In this document: piece by piece, positions 11,461-21,976 of the stretch
Layout of the letters: every line of letters begins with the position of its first letter
Position numbering within the stretch: the first letter of the stretch is position 1
Origin: Kitagawia praeruptora
Taxonomy: Eukaryota; Streptophyta; Magnoliopsida; Apiales; Apiaceae
Reading direction: 5' to 3'
NCBI GenBank assembly: GCA_037693485.1
Contig: CM075344.1
Coordinates: 18,622,501-18,686,500, forward strand
Length of the DNA stretch: 64,000 nt
Notes under the pieces: model-generated
Seen by the model: only the letters and a program-made list of their open reading frames with translations
The model's database searches: none
Told to the model about the DNA's origin: nothing
Position numbers and translations under genes: made by a program

Positions 11461-11820
11461 TGTGATAAATTGCTTAAATGGCTCAAAACAACAATCAATT
11501 GATCACTCTAATGAACGATTAAATCCAGCTTCAACACCAAGTCTGAGAATAATTGACAAATAAAAACAAGTTGCAGGCTATTCGAGAGGCCGCACTCTCC
11601 CAAGTCTAATATTAAAACTACGATTACAATCTTCTTTCCATAACCCTAGCTCACTCCACCGCTTTGCCTTTTATTTGCTTCATGGTCTTTTACTTTTTAG
11701 TCCTCCAATTTTAACTGCGAATTCTCTCCTCTACCCCTGGCTTCTACATTTACTCTTTTACCCTTTTCTTTCCTCCTCGTAGATTTGATTAGCGGTTGTG
11801 ACTCTGCTCCATTCATCACA
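11461..11820 (-). repeat. 5' LTR of gypsy-1, about 360 bp
   Basis: The inner edge is fixed by the primer site. The outer edge is inferred from matching inverted ends TGTGAT...ATCACA. No second LTR is in the window, so the outer boundary and target duplication cannot be confirmed. Confidence 0.7.
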
Positions 11821-12227
11821 TGCATCTCTTTTGCCCTGTTAAATGGACAGTTGATTCATCTCATTAAAATGTTTTTCCTTAACTTTATGAAATGATGAAA
11901 TTTGTGCTACACAACACTACTTCATGCCTTTAGTAACAAAAGAGTCAGCTTGGCTTGGCGTATGTATAATATTAACTTGGGCTGAAATTTTATTAATTTT
12001 ATTGAGGTTTAAAATGCATAGTCTCTACTATAAGATGATGTTGGGATATAATATTAAAAGATTAAAGCGACTAATTGTTTAGCTCGTTTATTTATATTTT
12101 AATTTGGTTGCATAGTTGGTTGGTGATTTGTCCAGGCTGAGTTCCTTCCAAGTTAATGAAATTTGCATTAATCACCTGCAAGCTTTCTGCAAGATTATAT
12201 TTACAAAGCATTATTTCCAGTTAGGTA
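11821..12227. other. Intergenic, no gene seen
   Basis: AT-rich unique-looking sequence between the gypsy-1 LTR and the NLR fragment. I find no ORF, RNA gene or transposon end I can support. Confidence 0.5.
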
Positions 12228-12327
12228 ATCCTTTCCCGTGCCAGTAAGTTCAGTTACGGTCTTGGCTTTCTTTGCCGCATTCTTACCAATACAAAAACAT
12301 GTGACGGGATTAGGAATTGGCAGATGC
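12228..12327 (-). pseudogene. NLR coiled-coil fragment
   Basis: The minus strand encodes LPIPNPVTCFCIGKNAAKKA...VTELTGTGKDYL. This aligns without gaps to residues ~101-135 of the NLR gene at 34.4-37.1 kb (LPIPNPVSRFRKGRNAAKKV...AELTGTGKNYL). Only this piece is recognisable. It is a remnant of a further member of the resistance-gene cluster. Confidence 0.8.
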
Positions 12328-13505
12328 TACCACCAGTTCAAAATGCCAATGCCACCAGTTCAATGCAGAAAACCAATGCCAAACGAGCAATATATAGGCT
12401 AAATGCATAAAACTTCCTGCAAAATTACCAGCATCACACTATAAACAAAGAGTAACTATGGAACTTAATACTTTTGACAGAAGTAGGTTACGCGCCTTCT
12501 AGAAACCATCTTGACAAGAATACTAGAAGGAAAATAAGTTAAAAATGGTTATGAGAAATATGTAGAGGAATTTTCAACATAAAAACAAAACTCTAAATAT
12601 TAAAAGTTAATTTATAAAAGAACGGGTATAGAACGAAAATGGTAAAAGACGATGTGGGTAAATTGACCACATAAAATCCACTATTTCTAATAATACAAAG
12701 GGAGAAAAGGGAATTGATCACCGGCCACATAATGCTTAGACTTGCGTGAGCAGTTCCCATGTCGACACAACCTGGACACAAAATCCAGAGCTGATTCACT
12801 GAGTTGAAAATTGGACTTGTCAAGTCGTCTTAGAAAATTGCAGGTCGCAGAAGATTGCATGTCATTGAGTAGGAGGGAACTAGACACACGTAAATCAACA
12901 TACTGAAAGTAATAAACTGTGGACACAGAAAATACATAAGTATGTAACAACCTTTCCCGCTTGGTCAGTTAACTGACTAATTTTGTAATTGTGTGGAAGT
13001 ACCAAACTACCCTTGCATTTTTAACCACTCTGAGCTGACTACAATTTGTCATTCTTTAATGATCTTCAGCATCTGACTTTGAATCAAGTAGTTTAAATAG
13101 GAAGAAAGGAGGATTAAGGATCCGAGTTCATTATCTATCTGTGGACTGAGGAAACCACTCAGCGATTATCAACACAAGGAAGTCAAAAAAGCACGAGGAA
13201 GGTGAAGCTCGAAGGCTACGTTACAAGAATGAAAGGTCAAAAGGATATCTTCTATATTACTGGTGAAAGCAAGAAGGCGGTTGAGAACCCCCCCACCCCC
13301 CAATTTCTGGAGAGGCTTAAATAGAAATGTTATTGATAACTTTGCAGAACATAGAACTTAACACTATTGTTACACAAATATATAACTACTACAAGAAAGA
13401 ATTGAGAGAAAGAAAATAACTACATTTCTCATTGGCCTTGTAAAGTGAGTACATCCTTCATATATATAAATATATAGGGTTATTCAACACTAAGAAAGCC
13501 TAATA
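12328..13505. other. Intergenic with cluster-derived repeat at ~13320-13450
   Basis: No gene seen. From about 13320 to 13450 the sequence (TTATTGATAACTTTGCAGAA..., then ACTATTGTTACACAAATAT) is a diverged third copy of the segment at 29930-30055 and 60875-60930, which lies between the ATPase-like pseudogene and the NLR tail in both larger copies. Confidence 0.6.
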
Positions 13506-13806
13506 CTCCCTCCGTCCCATAATGTACGAACATGTTTGACTTTCACGGAGATTAAGAAAAAGTAGTAGAAATTGAGTAAAGTTAGTTGAAAAGTGGGTAA
13601 AGTGGTGGGACCTATCAATATTTAATAATAGATTTGAGATAGTGGAGGAAAGTAGGGGGTGTAATAGTGTTTATTTAATAAAAAAGTGGAGAAGTAGTGG
13701 GTGTAATAGTGAAAAGTAGTGTTAAAAAATAGTAAGTATGTTATGTTCATTCTTTTTGGGACGTACCAAAAAGGAAAGAGGTTCACATAAAATGGGACGA
13801 AGGGAG
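13506..13806. mobile_element. Stowaway-like MITE, 301 bp
   Basis: Inverted ends CTCCCTCCGTCCCA / TGGGACGAAGGGAG, flanked by TA on both sides (13504-13505, 13807-13808). CTCCCTCCGTCCC ends with TA duplications are typical of Stowaway/mariner MITEs. Non-coding. Confidence 0.85.
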
Positions 13807-13808
13807 TA

Positions 13809-14521
13809 CTAGTTACTATTGTAGTAAAAGTCTCTACTACCTTTGTTCCTCAATACTCCTCAAGCTAAGGAGCCAAAACATAGTGATGCTCTTAGCTTGA
13901 AGATAACAGACTAATGATGCTACACGGTGAAAACATGCCAGTAGTTGCAAAACATTAAAAAAAAGCAAATATAGAAAACCTAGTCATGGCTTCTTTCTTC
14001 CCCTCCTTTTTAATCTCCATCAATCTCTTATTTCTTTCGCCACTAGCATCTGCTTTCAAAGGCACTTCAAGGCTCATAGCCTACCTCAACAGAATTTCGC
14101 GGAATTTTTATAAAGAATCGAGGCACAATATCGAGTAAACAAGGCTCCATGCTCGATGATTTCTAAACATTAGGTTCCATAACTCAACATTAGGTTCCAT
14201 AACTCAACAATTCCGAGCCGTACATGTCCGAAATGAGTATTTTGAGGTAGCCCAATCTCGGTGCAATTTCTGGACATAATTATAGCAAACTATGCATGCT
14301 AAGCTATTTAATTGCATCAACTTGACAATGCAAGTTAAGCTGTTCAATTAGCTGGAGTACTCATTCACTCTGCACATTTATGAAGTGAACTCTCAGCTTG
14401 TAATTAGCTCAAGTACTCACCCACTCTAGTGCAGTTTTGTTAACTTCACAATTCTGGAGTGAGCTATTGGCTTGTATTTTCACAAGAGAGAATGATCGGA
14501 ACTTAGTTATAAGACACTGGC
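13809..14521. other. Intergenic, no gene seen
   Basis: No supported gene. One short tandem duplication of about 20 bp (unit around TTAGGTTCCATAACTCAACA) lies at roughly 14168-14210. Confidence 0.5.
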
Positions 14522-14993
14522 TTATAACTTTGACATATCTGCTAGGATTTTATTCCAACAACTCTTCTTATTGACTTGACAACGGCCAAGGCAGCTTCTT
14601 ACACAAGAGCTGAAAATATTATCTGATAGTTCTTGAACACTCTGCATGGTGTCATACAGTTTCTCAAAGCCTTGTTTTCCAGAAATTTCAATCATCACAC
14701 ATTCATCTTTGCGACATTCATAACCAACAAAACCTGCTTCTGCACTGAGTGTCACACCAGATTCAAAAGTGGTTTTCCCCATTTACCATGTCCATAGGTC
14801 AGAAGCTTTCCAATCGGAAGGTGGGAGTTTCAGCTGTGAATTGCAATAGTGTCTTATTCTTTGTTGATTCCATGGTAGCATGAACTTTTTTATAAAGCTC
14901 TATTATACTTTCTGCACCACCATCCTTATCAGAATAGAAACAGAAATAGGTCTGGTGTTTCTCAGTCTCATCTTCTCCTTTCGCAAATACCTC
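14522..14993 (-). pseudogene. Chimeric pseudogene copy 1, part downstream of the Sirevirus insertion
   Basis: Minus-strand coding-like sequence split by Sirevirus B. Immediately left of the element it reads EVFAKGEDETEKHQTYFCFY..., ends at a stop near 14799, and is followed in another frame by an 86-codon ORF (14782-14522) with several Cys that I do not recognise. Joined across the transposon it matches the uninterrupted copy at 60190-60839, where the upstream part carries the P-type ATPase phosphorylation motif DKTGTLT. What follows FAK is not P-type ATPase sequence that I recognise. Unlikely to be functional. Confidence 0.6.
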
Positions 14994-16050
14994 TGTTAGG
15001 TCCAAATGTGTTGTAGAGGGGGGGTGAATACAACTTTTCGATTATGAGAAGCAATAAATACGATGCAATAAATGAACACACAGATTCAAGGAATATATTT
15101 CTTTATATATAACTTGAAAAGGTTGCTACAACATTCATTACAAAGTATAACAGAAGTTCAGAGAGAAGTGAATGATTCTAAGCTCTGTGAATATACTCTC
15201 TCTCTTTCTCTTGTGTTTTTCTCAATATTGCTCACTAACTAAAAACATTACACAAGTGCTTCTATTTATACTACATGTAATCTATGTCCTGTAGTCTTCA
15301 AAGACTAAGATGTACGTGGCCCAATGATGTCCACATAAATCTTGTCTTATCTTGAAAGCTTGGAAATCTGCCAATCAGAAGATGCCATGTGTCATGTTGA
15401 AGCTGCACTCTAAGTAGAACTTCTACTTGAGAATTTCTACTTAGCCATCTCGAAATTTCTAAGTCGAACTTCTACTTAGAAATATTCTACTTGGCCATCC
15501 AGAACATTTGGTACTTAGAAAATATTCTGGTCTTCAACTTGAAACTTCAATGCACATCTTGAGCTTGTGATATCTTCATGTCTTCTTTATTCTTCAGCAA
15601 GCTCTTGAACATGGATCTTTATTACTGACATAAACTTGCTATCAATGTCCTGACACTTGATGCACTGGTCTGGTTCATAAGTGACTAGTCTTGATAGTGT
15701 TTCTGCTTCTTGAATAAATTACCATATTCACTTAGTAACTTGGCTTTCCAATATTCGCTTTCCTTCTTGTTCACTTGAAATCAATTGGTCTTGTTGATAC
15801 TGATAGTTATGATCTTGAATCTCGAATTCTCAAATCACTGAGGCCTGAACAACTTTGACTTGAACTTCTCTCAATGATTTCTTCTTGGCTTGATCATAGT
15901 TAACATGTTCAATTGTATCAATTACCTTGTCTTCATTTAGTGTTGATTTCTTGTGACTTCTTGTTCTTGATTGTCTTCTGGTTAAGTATCTTTTCTTTTA
16001 GTTGGGTTACATTAGTTATAGTGTTACAAGTTTATACACTCTGCCTTTCA
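14994..16050 (-). repeat. 3' LTR of Sirevirus B, 1057 bp
   Basis: TG...CA ends on the plus strand (TGTTAGG...CTTTCA). Reads identically to 28469-29525. On the minus strand TATAAATAG at 15262-15270 is the likely TATA box. Confidence 0.96.
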
Positions 16051-16065
16051 ATCTCCCCCTATTTG
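16051..16065 (-). other. Polypurine tract of Sirevirus B
   Basis: Minus strand AAATAGGGGGAGAT ends directly at the 3' LTR. It differs from copy A at one position. Confidence 0.85.
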
Positions 16066-16393
16066 ATTGTCTAACAATGACATTCAAATTAATGAAGGAT
16101 AACTCAACTAAACAAGAGACGAGAAAAGATAATTAACATTACAGTCTTGAAAAATATACAATTGACAAGTACTTGAAAACAATACAAAGAACTTAAACTA
16201 GAAACAGAATTCGAACCTCGAATTAAAGATCATTTGAATGATTCCTATCACCTGGATTATTTCATATCTTTTAGTCAAACTCGTATCACCTTATTGGATT
16301 CACTCTAAGGTGAATTTTCCTCAAGTGAGTTAAAGCAACCGAAAGACATGAAGTTTTTCCAACTTCAAGTTCACACCACTCTGACCTTTAACC

Positions 16394-19300
16394 CTAATTC
16401 CGTTTCCTTTTCCTAGCTTCAGCAGCTTGATCTTTTTCTTCTTTCTGCCTTCTGCGCTTTTCCTCCTGCTGCTTTTGTTTCTTATATACTGGATCATGAA
16501 GTTGCGTCCACCTAGTATTCAACAAACTTACTGCTTCCATTTCTAGAGGGTTCCTGGGTTCTGGGTAAGGATGTTTGAAAAGCCTTCTGAGTTTGTCCAC
16601 CTCCTGAGTAGTCCTGATCTCTGGAATTTCCTCAAATTTCTTCATTATAAGCCGAGGTTTCCTATGAGTTTTATCAGCTTTAAAATGACAATAGATCATT
16701 TTGGGATAGCCTTTGACACGGTTAGTATTGTGGACACTAGCCGCATCTTGCTCCAATTGCTTCTTTTCCACTACTACATCAGACAGGTAACTCACGAGTC
16801 TCTGCTTTTCTGTCACATACTTAACTTCCACATCTTCCCATTTGAACACATATAACACTTTCTCCAGAAATGCAGCATCTTGAGTCTGCAGCAGCCATTG
16901 TCTACTCATATGCAAGAATGTTTGATTCTGGTCTGCATCTATGAATACTAAGGCATCAGCTGTATTATCAACAAAAGAGTGTATCCAGTATACACTGTCT
17001 CTTCCTGGAACACCAACTGCCTCCCTTATCTCTCCTTGTTCCAGTTCTCCAGTAGGAAGATTCAGAGCTTCATCTACATTCTTCATAGCTTGAAGAATAT
17101 TCCATTTCTGCTCTATTAGCTCTGGTTCAATCTTCACATTATCAAGAGGGTTTGGAGCAATGATATCACACTTCCACGCCTCATTGCTCTTCTTGAGTAT
17201 GACACTTTCAATGATCTTCACTGATTTATCTTTCAGCTCAGAAGCGAATCCCTTACCCATCATTTGTCTACAGACGGCTTTAAGAGATTCCACTGAAAGT
17301 TCCATTAAGTCCTTTTCCTCCATGCTCACCCTCTTCATTTTACTGTCAACCACCATCCGGACAACATTTGGATATGCTGAGAATTCTGGACCCTTGTCCT
17401 CTGCTAGCCGCATTAACTGATCCCTATACAGAATGCTTAGATTCTCAGAATGAGAGTATTGAATTTTTGTTGCTAGCAAGAACAACTCTGATGCAGATCT
17501 TCTCGTCATGAATTGGTCATCCACATACATGAAAGACATTGGAACTCCTTCTGTGAAAGACAAAATAACCTGCCACTCCTTTTGCGTTGAATTGTATCCA
17601 ACCCTGACTTTAGAAATTAATCTCTTTAAAGCACTTATGTAGTCAGCAGCCATTGGATTCTGCAAATTTAGATTGTAGAACAGATCATCTGCCTCCTTGT
17701 TATGATCTCCTTTTGTACAGGGTCCCATCAATATCTTTCTTGCGTCATCCCACTTCTGCCCTATCCTTCTATTGTCCAGATCAATTTGAGGATCAGCTAG
17801 CCTTGCAAGCTCATAATCGTACTGCTTCCCTTGTAGCTCCGCTTTCTTTTCCTGAAACGCAGCACGATCTTGCATTGCCTTCATTTTAAAGAACTCAGCT
17901 TGTTCCAAGGCTAACTTTTGAGATTTAAGGGTTTCCTCATCAACAGTAATTTCATCAGGCAATCCGAAAGACATCCCAGCACCTCCACCTTGATCCTTCA
18001 ATGATCTCTTTATAGCATGTTTTAAAGGTGCGTCTTCCATATCAGAATCTGAATCAATTACCTCTTGCACTTTTTCTTGATGACTCAGGTCAATGAATGG
18101 TTCATCTTGCTCAACCATTATTGCCTTACCCTTTTTCCTCCTCAGAGCCTCTTCTTCAACAGACGGCTCAACTTCAATTTCTTTGACAAGATCAGCATGT
18201 TCTTGAATTTCTTCGATTTGAACTCCCTGCTGTCTCGTCTCCTTTATACTCTCCCCCTTAGGTGAGTTATCCTGAACTCCACCCTGGTCTCCAGATGCAC
18301 CAGCTGCGTAAGAATCTTCAAAACCAGAACCATAGGGTCCTGCTCCACTAGCACCACCTGTACCAGCATCGGGGGGAGGTTGTTGCGGCGCAAAACACTC
18401 CGGGGGCACAAAACTCCTGATTGCGAACATCATTCTACTGATCTCCACAGCCATTGTATCCATTGTAGCTTCCATTGCTCCCATCCTTCCATACAGAGTG
18501 CTTCCCAAGACACCAGCAGCATGGCCCAAGTCATTTACCTGATTTGTCAAAACATTAAAAGCTGTAGCTTGACTTGCCATTCGTGCTGCGTAGTCGTCAA
18601 GAGCCCTTTGATTTTTTCCAACGTTCATCCCTAACTGCCCCATTGACTGCCCAAACTGCTTCATTTGATTTTCCATAGAAGACATACGTGTATCAAGATT
18701 TTGAATATTAAGGGACGGTGTTTGGTTTAGGTGACCTCGCTCTAATACTCGTTCTGTTGGTATTTGGCGCTCGGTTTCGGGCCTTAAAAATGAAGGTCCC
18801 TCTCTCCCTAACCTCTCACACACACTCCCTGTCTCACGCTCGTGTATGTCTTCAATAATTGATCCAAAATATGAAGCAGTACCTGCAGAAACTGGATAAG
18901 AAATATAATTTGCAGTTATGGGATCAATTGCTGTTGGTTCCTGAGTTGGAATCTCAGGCTGAGAGGCTGCAAAGTGTTCTTGTACAACATCAGAACCGAT
19001 CCTCTTTGCAGCATCAGTACGTACCGGTGAAGGTACGGCTGAAGTTTTTAAAGCTTCATGTCCTCTTGAAGCAACAGTATCTTCAAGAGGTACATAATCA
19101 TCATCAAAATCCCTATGTGCAGATTGTTCAAGGGGTGAACCACTCTCGTGAGGTGGAGTGGTTGCGTGTGACACGCTAGGGTTTGACTGAAGTTTAGAAG
19201 TAGCAGCATGAGAAATTTTGGCTTTCTTGCGAATAAGAGGCTGCTCTTCGGGGTCACTCTCCTCATCATTTCCTACATTTTCATGTGCTGGCTGTTTGGA

Positions 19301-20383
19301 TTCCGGTGACGGGGGTGGTAAGGAATTAGAAATATAGCTCTCACCCTGGGATAGATCCTGCGGGCTAGCAGTCTCTTGGGTCTGGGAATCAGAATCATAG
19401 GAAGAAGAATGAGTAGAATGTAGAGAGAGATTACCTGATTCATTACCTTGTTCATCACCGCTTTGCTCATCAGGAATCTCTTCAAATGCCTCGGCATGAG
19501 CAGACCGATTCTGAGCATGTGATGAAACTTGCGAGAATTCCATCAAAGTGGTAACTCCCTCATCATATGTAAGCCACTGTTGTAAGGTATCAGGAATTGA
19601 CATTGGTTTACCTTGATGTTTGTCCTGATTTTCAACTGTTGAAAGTGACTTAGTGCCCATCCCTAGTGGTGGAGATGTTTGACTTCTGGAAAAACTCTGT
19701 CTAACAGCAAGAGCATCCTTCGGTATTAAATGATTAATCAGCATCTGTAAGAACCGAGGAAACCAGCAGACAACATCTGTGGTGTTGAGGTCTCTGCTTG
19801 CAGGAGATCCCATCACAGCCACTATCTCAGAGAGAACTATTCGTCCATAATTTATATCCAGCTCTCTTGCTAGGGCAATTCCGAGGTTTTGCATGGGAAT
19901 GGAAATTTGATGGTAATCGCTTTCTCGTGCCCGAAAACATCTTGTGATGGCCTCGAAAAAGTAATTCCATTCCACATGAAAGAATTGTTTTTGGATGTTT
20001 CCAGTGATCCGGCCAGACGGAGGATAACATCCTATTTCTTCAAAGAAACTGAGGCGTTCTGCAGCTGTAGGTTCTGGATCATAAGCATCTTTAATGGGGA
20101 ATCCCAGAACCTTGTTGACAATTCGTTCAGTCACCTCATATTCCTGACCCGCTAAGGTAAACCTGAAACCAAAGGGGGTTGATTTGCTCCCAAAAGAAAC
20201 CGCACTAGTCCATAATTGCTGTAAAGCATCATGTACTAGCGTAGGTTTAGCAGTAAAAGCATCGCTAGCTTTGGAATACAAATTGAGAAATCGTATCCAA
20301 GACTTAAAGCGCGGGAGTTGATCACCAATTTCCGTAGAAATATTATAAAAATTGTTTTTGGCAAGTGAAAATTGGTGAGCCAT
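16394..20383 (-). CDS. Sirevirus B third ORF (env-like position), 1329 aa
   Basis: ATG at 20383 (MAHQFSLAKNNFYN...), stop at 16394-16396. Same architecture as the plus-strand copy: N-terminal plant-transposon-protein-like domain (~1-225), acidic/Ser-rich middle, coiled-coil-like stretch (~560-655), conserved C-terminal region with YWIHSFVDNTADALVFIDAD, and a Lys/Arg/Glu/Gln-rich basic tail. Two residues shorter than copy A because of a deletion near DFDDDYVP, with scattered substitutions. No hydrophobic segment suggests a signal peptide or membrane anchor. Expression would need a spliced or internally initiated transcript, since it lies 1.6 kb beyond the pol stop. Confidence 0.9.
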   Translation of the reverse strand: MAHQFSLAKNNFYNISTEIGDQLPRFKSWIRFLNLYSKASDAFTAKPTLVHDALQQLWTSAVSFGSKSTPFGFRFTLAGQEYEVTERIVNKVLGFPIKDAYDPEPTAAERLSFFEEIGCYPPSGRITGNIQKQFFHVEWNYFFEAITRCFRARESDYHQISIPMQNLGIALARELDINYGRIVLSEIVAVMGSPASRDLNTTDVVCWFPRFLQMLINHLIPKDALAVRQSFSRSQTSPPLGMGTKSLSTVENQDKHQGKPMSIPDTLQQWLTYDEGVTTLMEFSQVSSHAQNRSAHAEAFEEIPDEQSGDEQGNESGNLSLHSTHSSSYDSDSQTQETASPQDLSQGESYISNSLPPPSPESKQPAHENVGNDEESDPEEQPLIRKKAKISHAATSKLQSNPSVSHATTPPHESGSPLEQSAHRDFDDDYVPLEDTVASRGHEALKTSAVPSPVRTDAAKRIGSDVVQEHFAASQPEIPTQEPTAIDPITANYISYPVSAGTASYFGSIIEDIHERETGSVCERLGREGPSFLRPETERQIPTERVLERGHLNQTPSLNIQNLDTRMSSMENQMKQFGQSMGQLGMNVGKNQRALDDYAARMASQATAFNVLTNQVNDLGHAAGVLGSTLYGRMGAMEATMDTMAVEISRMMFAIRSFVPPECFAPQQPPPDAGTGGASGAGPYGSGFEDSYAAGASGDQGGVQDNSPKGESIKETRQQGVQIEEIQEHADLVKEIEVEPSVEEEALRRKKGKAIMVEQDEPFIDLSHQEKVQEVIDSDSDMEDAPLKHAIKRSLKDQGGGAGMSFGLPDEITVDEETLKSQKLALEQAEFFKMKAMQDRAAFQEKKAELQGKQYDYELARLADPQIDLDNRRIGQKWDDARKILMGPCTKGDHNKEADDLFYNLNLQNPMAADYISALKRLISKVRVGYNSTQKEWQVILSFTEGVPMSFMYVDDQFMTRRSASELFLLATKIQYSHSENLSILYRDQLMRLAEDKGPEFSAYPNVVRMVVDSKMKRVSMEEKDLMELSVESLKAVCRQMMGKGFASELKDKSVKIIESVILKKSNEAWKCDIIAPNPLDNVKIEPELIEQKWNILQAMKNVDEALNLPTGELEQGEIREAVGVPGRDSVYWIHSFVDNTADALVFIDADQNQTFLHMSRQWLLQTQDAAFLEKVLYVFKWEDVEVKYVTEKQRLVSYLSDVVVEKKQLEQDAASVHNTNRVKGYPKMIYCHFKADKTHRKPRLIMKKFEEIPEIRTTQEVDKLRRLFKHPYPEPRNPLEMEAVSLLNTRWTQLHDPVYKKQKQQEEKRRRQKEEKDQAAEARKRKRN

Positions 20384-21976
20384 TTTAATTAAAAGTTTTT
20401 CTTTAAAAGATGTGAAAATTAATTTTAATTTCTGAAAAACAATTAATTTTTTAATTAACCGTTTATCCCTTTTAATTGATCAAGAACAACAAAAGTTTTT
20501 TTTTTTTTTTTTTTTGAAAAATTAAACTACGGGATTCAAGTAACAGTTAATGGAAGGCAAATTTCAAACCACTAATTAAATCTGCTTTAACAGTGAAGTG
20601 TTTGTGTGAAATCGTGTACGAACAGATCTGTGAACTTTTGTGTGTATATACGTGTGTATATATCTCAATAAAGATGAACCGTGACACCAACACACAAGAA
20701 CAGAGATTAATGGTAACACACAAGTGATAGCAGTCTAAAAATGGGCATTAATTCGTTGTCCGTATGAGATTAGTCACAAAAATCACGAATCAATGGTTGT
20801 AAGTATGAAATCGCCTGTATGTATATGGGGCGGCTGTAAAACTCAAGTAGGTAAAAGTGAAAGAAAATATCGAGTTAGATATGTATATATAGACATTAAT
20901 GTGAAATGACTAAAGTATCCCTGTTAAAAAATATGAAAACTCTAAGTACATACAGGGAGAACTCTATCTCGAAGTCTATCTCGAAGTCTATCTCGAACTT
21001 TTTTAAGTCGAACTTCGAGATAGAGTTCGAGATAGCTGTTAACTCGAAAAACTTGAACCATTTGACTATTAAGACCATGTAAACAGCACAAACCACCAAC
21101 ATTACCAGGGAAACCTATCTCGAAATTTAAGTAGAAATTCGAGATAGACTTCGAGTTAGGAGTTAACTCGAAAAATCCCCTTAAAACCAACTGAGAGCTC
21201 TATCTCGAACATCAAGTCGAAATTCGAGTTGAGTTTCGAGATAGAGACTAACTCGAAATTATTGACTAACTCGAATTATTTTCTCAGATCATTTCAAAAT
21301 ATCCCCAATAATGGAAACCACATCTCAATTTCGAGATGGAGTTCGAGATAGAATTTATCTCGAATATTTTGAAGATAATAAATAAATAGGCACACTGGTA
21401 ACTCTAAGTCGAACTCTAAGTCGAATTTCGAGTTGAATTTCGAGATAGAGGCTAACTCGAAATTCTTCCCAGACTTAGAATTTTCAAAACTTCACTCTGG
21501 AAGCTCAAATCGAAATTCAACTAGAATTTCAAGATGAGTTTCGAGATAGAAACTAACTCGAAATTTTGAAGATACTTAGAATAATTTGACAATTTTTCTT
21601 TGAAAAACTCAACAATTAATTTTGTCAAATTAATATAAATATCAATTCAAGGATTTTAATATATGACATAATTAAAACATTCCTTGATAATTCTAAGGCC
21701 TCTAATTACATGAAAAACACAGGTAAATTCATCTAAAAATCATGCAATATTTAGAATATTATGAATTTAACTCCCCCTATGATCATGCAATCTAACAAGC
21801 ATAAATTCAAAGATTTGTGCTATAAAAGACACTTAAAACACACTGAATTCATGCAAAATCACACTATATGCACCCTATAATAATCATTAATTAGCCATTT
21901 TAAATTCTAAACACATAATGATCAAATAGCTTGCATATACACACATAACCATGGATTTTACAGATAGAAGGCTTTA
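20384..21976 (-). repeat. Sirevirus B spacer with TCGAGATAG-type repeat array
   Basis: Counterpart of 296-1888. The densest repeat part is about 20960-21565, with alternating TATCTCGAA, AACTCGAAA, GACTTCGAG and TAAGTCGAA words in both orientations. A run of T at about 20500-20515 precedes ORF3. No gene. Several short chance ORFs come from the repeat. Confidence 0.85.

Larger units (their letters stand above)
7283..11820 (-). mobile_element. Broken Ty3/gypsy element (gypsy-1), 5' part
   Basis: Minus-strand element read right to left: 5' LTR (11461-11820), primer site, gag, zinc knuckle, protease, reverse transcriptase, RNase H. It is cut off at 7283 by the Sirevirus A LTR; integrase and 3' LTR must lie left of the window. 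A hAT-type MITE interrupts it at 7781-8355. In-frame stops in gag, between gag and pol, and in RNase H show it is dead. The short (360 bp) LTR and the gag sequence suggest a chromovirus-type lineage, but the deciding C-terminal part is missing. Confidence 0.9.

Noticed and set aside
12593..12950. Overlapping minus-strand ORFs near 12.6-12.95 kb
   Set aside because: No recognisable domain and two frames overlap; most likely chance.
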